Source: Ogataea parapolymorpha DL-1 (taxonomy: Eukaryota; Ascomycota; Pichiomycetes; Pichiales; Pichiaceae). Taken from it: a stretch of DNA of 64,000 nucleotides. The notes under the pieces were generated by a model. It ran no database searches. It was given only the letters and a program-made list of their open reading frames with translations, and was not told the origin of the DNA. A program made the translations under genes and the position numbers. The first letter of the stretch is position 1; each line of letters starts with the position of its first letter. Positions 61,704 to 64,000 of this stretch are shown here, piece by piece. The DNA lies in the NCBI RefSeq assembly GCF_000187245.1, contig NC_027864.1:620001-684000 (forward strand), given 5' to 3'.

Positions 61704-64000
61704 ATGGAAGAACAAGTCGGCCCGAAAACGGTGTCTGATCCAACAAACATGAAGTCGTCGTTCTACTCGTCGTTTACAGCATCGAACCCGATGAGAAGAA
61801 GCAGCAGTCAGTACATGAACGACTTGGGGTCAGAGTCGCACCCTGAACGGGCTACCGAGCAGTACTGGCGCTCGTTAATTGCAGATTCGGTCTATTTTGA
61901 AGGGCATGATTCTCTTTTTGGCCACATAATAGCAATGGTCTACCAGAACAAGACGACCAAGAAGCTCAGCTGCATGCTTCTCAGTGTACATGGACAGACT
62001 ATTGTGGATTCCATGTCCTTGAGCAGACATTCCAAGTACTATCCCGCAGTTGAAAATCTCAGCAAGGACTGTCGCAAAAGCAACGTGAGAAGAGCATTAG
62101 CTGTGGCTATACTGCGAACGTACGCCAAACTGGACCCGAAAACAAAATCTCTCATGATGAAGAAAGCCCAAATAAAACCAGATTATGACTGGGATGAGAC
62201 GAACGCAGGAAAAATTGCCTCGGAAATGAAACTTATCGACAAGAGGACTCCTAAAGAGGTTGGCGAACTTCTATTGAAGCTAGGATTTGCACAGCAGCGC
62301 AAGCAAAGAACGTCTTATGTTGTGGATGTCCTCTACGCCAATACCGAAAATCTGGAAGACTCTGACAAAAACAACGAGCTCGCGTTTTTGTTAGGGGAGC
62401 AACTGGACCACTTGTTCGATCCGTTGACCGAATATTCTCCTGAACCGACAGAAAAAGCGTATAAACCTCCTGTTGATGCACCACAACTTGATGATTCAGA
62501 TGATATACTTGTTAAAAGTATTTGCAATGAGCTAGTCAAAGTGCAAACTAATTTCACGGTCTCTTTGGTGCAATTTTTACAGAAATTCCTTATTCCTTTA
62601 AGGGTGGATGTGCTGGAGGGGAACATACCAGGATATACGACTGCGAAACTTAATCAAGTATTTCCACCAACCATCGATGAGGTGACCAGAATCAATTGTA
62701 TATATCTAGACATCTTGAAATCGGCTCTTCCTTATGGAAGTTTTGAGTTACTCAAAGCCAGTGGTACTACAATCCCCTACTTTTACAAAGCGCACATGCG
62801 ACATGAGGCCGCCACAAAAACATTCGCTACTCAATTGGATGCCTTCATGATTGATATGAAAAAAATCGGCTACGACAAGCTTACCTTCGATCAAAAGACT
62901 ATTCAGTCAATCATGCATGCCTCTTTAAATCTACCAAAATTGCAATTGATTTTGGATAGACTCATGACAACTAAGAAGTGGCCTCAAGATTTACAGTCCG
63001 AGGTCGATGGGTACTACCAGTCATGCTTGAATACAATCATAGCGTTTGGCAGCGACATTCTCAAGCCTTACAATCACAGAATTTTCACCCCTACAGGTAA
63101 AATTCTTACGGAATTAGCCAGTGGCTGGCCAGCCGAACTTCAGTATGGCTGGTTGACCAGACGAGTGGTCGCAATTTTTGATGTCAAAAATGTGCTAAAA
63201 CATTCAGTGAAGAACAATGCTGTGATGATTATATTCAGTGATCATGTTGTGATTTTGGAAATTGTGGACGACTTGTACTATTATGACCTTTTTGAGGCTG
63301 AAGTCCATGTTCACAAGCCATCTATTGCCGATGTATTAATGCACTCATTGGTCAACGAGGTTCCATTTGCCAGCTTGCCAAAAATGAAAGTCGAAAGATG
63401 GTCCGGCATAAATGATACCGAAGCTCAATTCTACAATTACGACGGAAAAGCATACGTCCAGCTCTTCGATGATAAGGCCTTTGATGTTTATGAAGTCAGC
63501 AAATATACAGGCTCCCACGTCATCGAGGTTCTCAACAAAGCAAAGATTCTCAACAAGTCGCAGCCATTTCATCTATTTCGCGCGGCAGATGCTACGCAAA
63601 CACTATACTATACCGCTCATGAATTAGAAACTTACAAGTCCGAAGAAACCAAGTCGCCTTTCGCTGTGTTTTTGAATATGACATTTGATGAAAGCTATTT
63701 GAAGAAATACTCCCTATTTGGATTTGTCACGCTTAACTTCTCGTCCAATAAAATACTCATCGAGGGTGCCAGCTGCTGCGAAAATTATGTGAGGTATGAA
63801 GTTCCATATGGCGAGCTGTCAATCAAACTATTAGGTAAAATCTTTGATATGCTCGATTTCCAATTGACGTACGCTAATCCAATGATCAACCTCAAGCTTT
63901 ATGATAGATCAAGCGAGATGTATTCTAAGGCTGCACTTATGATAAATAGCAGTCAAGAGAGCCAGCGAAAAGAGCTTGCAAACATAAAGAAGGCACACAA
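61704..64000 (+). CDS. BUD3: Bud-site landmark and Cdc42 GEF Bud3, 5' part only
   Basis: An open frame of 765 codons from the ATG at 61704 runs off the right edge. It matches the N-terminal part of Bud3 (1636 residues in Saccharomyces), the axial bud-site landmark whose DH-like domain activates Cdc42 in early G1. Family wording includes an early TEQYWRSLIADSVYFEGHDSLFGH, the phrase ELAFLLGEQLDHLFDPLTEYSPE, and a DH-like helical region from about residue 269 (LVKSICNELVKVQTNF, then LQKFLIPLRVDVLEG) to about 460. A PH-like strand region follows (VKNNAVMIIFSDHVVILEIVDD). The frame is uninterrupted; the septin-binding and amphipathic C-terminal parts lie outside the window. Confidence 0.88.
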   Translation, partial: MEEQVGPKTVSDPTNMKSSFYSSFTASNPMRRSSSQYMNDLGSESHPERATEQYWRSLIADSVYFEGHDSLFGHIIAMVYQNKTTKKLSCMLLSVHGQTIVDSMSLSRHSKYYPAVENLSKDCRKSNVRRALAVAILRTYAKLDPKTKSLMMKKAQIKPDYDWDETNAGKIASEMKLIDKRTPKEVGELLLKLGFAQQRKQRTSYVVDVLYANTENLEDSDKNNELAFLLGEQLDHLFDPLTEYSPEPTEKAYKPPVDAPQLDDSDDILVKSICNELVKVQTNFTVSLVQFLQKFLIPLRVDVLEGNIPGYTTAKLNQVFPPTIDEVTRINCIYLDILKSALPYGSFELLKASGTTIPYFYKAHMRHEAATKTFATQLDAFMIDMKKIGYDKLTFDQKTIQSIMHASLNLPKLQLILDRLMTTKKWPQDLQSEVDGYYQSCLNTIIAFGSDILKPYNHRIFTPTGKILTELASGWPAELQYGWLTRRVVAIFDVKNVLKHSVKNNAVMIIFSDHVVILEIVDDLYYYDLFEAEVHVHKPSIADVLMHSLVNEVPFASLPKMKVERWSGINDTEAQFYNYDGKAYVQLFDDKAFDVYEVSKYTGSHVIEVLNKAKILNKSQPFHLFRAADATQTLYYTAHELETYKSEETKSPFAVFLNMTFDESYLKKYSLFGFVTLNFSSNKILIEGASCCENYVRYEVPYGELSIKLLGKIFDMLDFQLTYANPMINLKLYDRSSEMYSKAALMINSSQESQRKELANIKKAH

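Overview
This is a window of a compact yeast nuclear chromosome. It holds about 42 protein-coding genes on both strands, separated by short AT-rich gaps. Nearly all are single-copy housekeeping genes that align end to end with Saccharomyces cerevisiae families. CTG codons fall at conserved leucine positions (for example in the TSA1-like gene), so this is not a CUG-Ser yeast. A 52-residue gene at 10794-10952 looks like a mitochondrial complex I subunit, a complex that Saccharomyces lacks. Moderate GC content, short introns and complex I suggest a methylotrophic Pichiaceae yeast such as Ogataea. That placement is inference, not a database result.

Layout. 1-5.6 kb: the tail of a COMPASS WD40 subunit (SWD3-like), a 64-residue acidic-repeat protein, the divergent histone H2A/H2B pair, UTP8 and an ER cyclophilin ending in KDEL. 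5.6-15 kb: a VSB1-like vacuolar transporter, a SET methyltransferase, a PAR32-like protein, the hidden complex I subunit, SFT2, NAT1 and HEM12. 15-24 kb: the vacuolar protease PFF1, a Zn2Cys6 regulator, MSS51, an ER-like membrane protein and TSA1. 24-31 kb: UBA3, SPT3, a YDL177C-like protein, the EF-1 gamma gene with a 157-bp intron carrying an snR38-type C/D snoRNA, and MSD1. 31-40 kb: EPL1, REX3, a small S/T-P-rich protein, CDC45, a mitochondrial RNA-metabolism-like protein, a divergent ATO-family transporter and MRP10. 40-50.6 kb: a SIR2/HST1 deacetylase, a YIM1-like reductase, SEC3 and MPH1. 50.6-64 kb: PXP1 (ultra-short intron), an AT-hook protein, three aminoacyl-tRNA synthetases in a row (SLM5, prolyl, DED81), the SelO homologue FMP40, an unknown protein, PST2 (ultra-short intron) and the 5' part of BUD3.

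Themes. Protein synthesis is prominent: four aminoacyl-tRNA synthetases, EF-1 gamma, UTP8, MRP10, MSS51 and a snoRNA predicted to guide methylation in the peptidyl-transferase region. Chromatin and genome maintenance is also well represented (histones, SPT3, EPL1, SWD3, HST1/SIR2, CDC45, MPH1). No transposon, tRNA, CRISPR array, viral or prokaryote-like island was seen.

The observations most worth following up are the 35- and 38-nt introns with branch points almost touching the 3' splice site, the intronic snoRNA, the hidden complex I gene, the 36-bp SPT3 divergent spacer, a repeated GGCTGTGCA element found only between genes, and an ATO-family protein without its signature motif.
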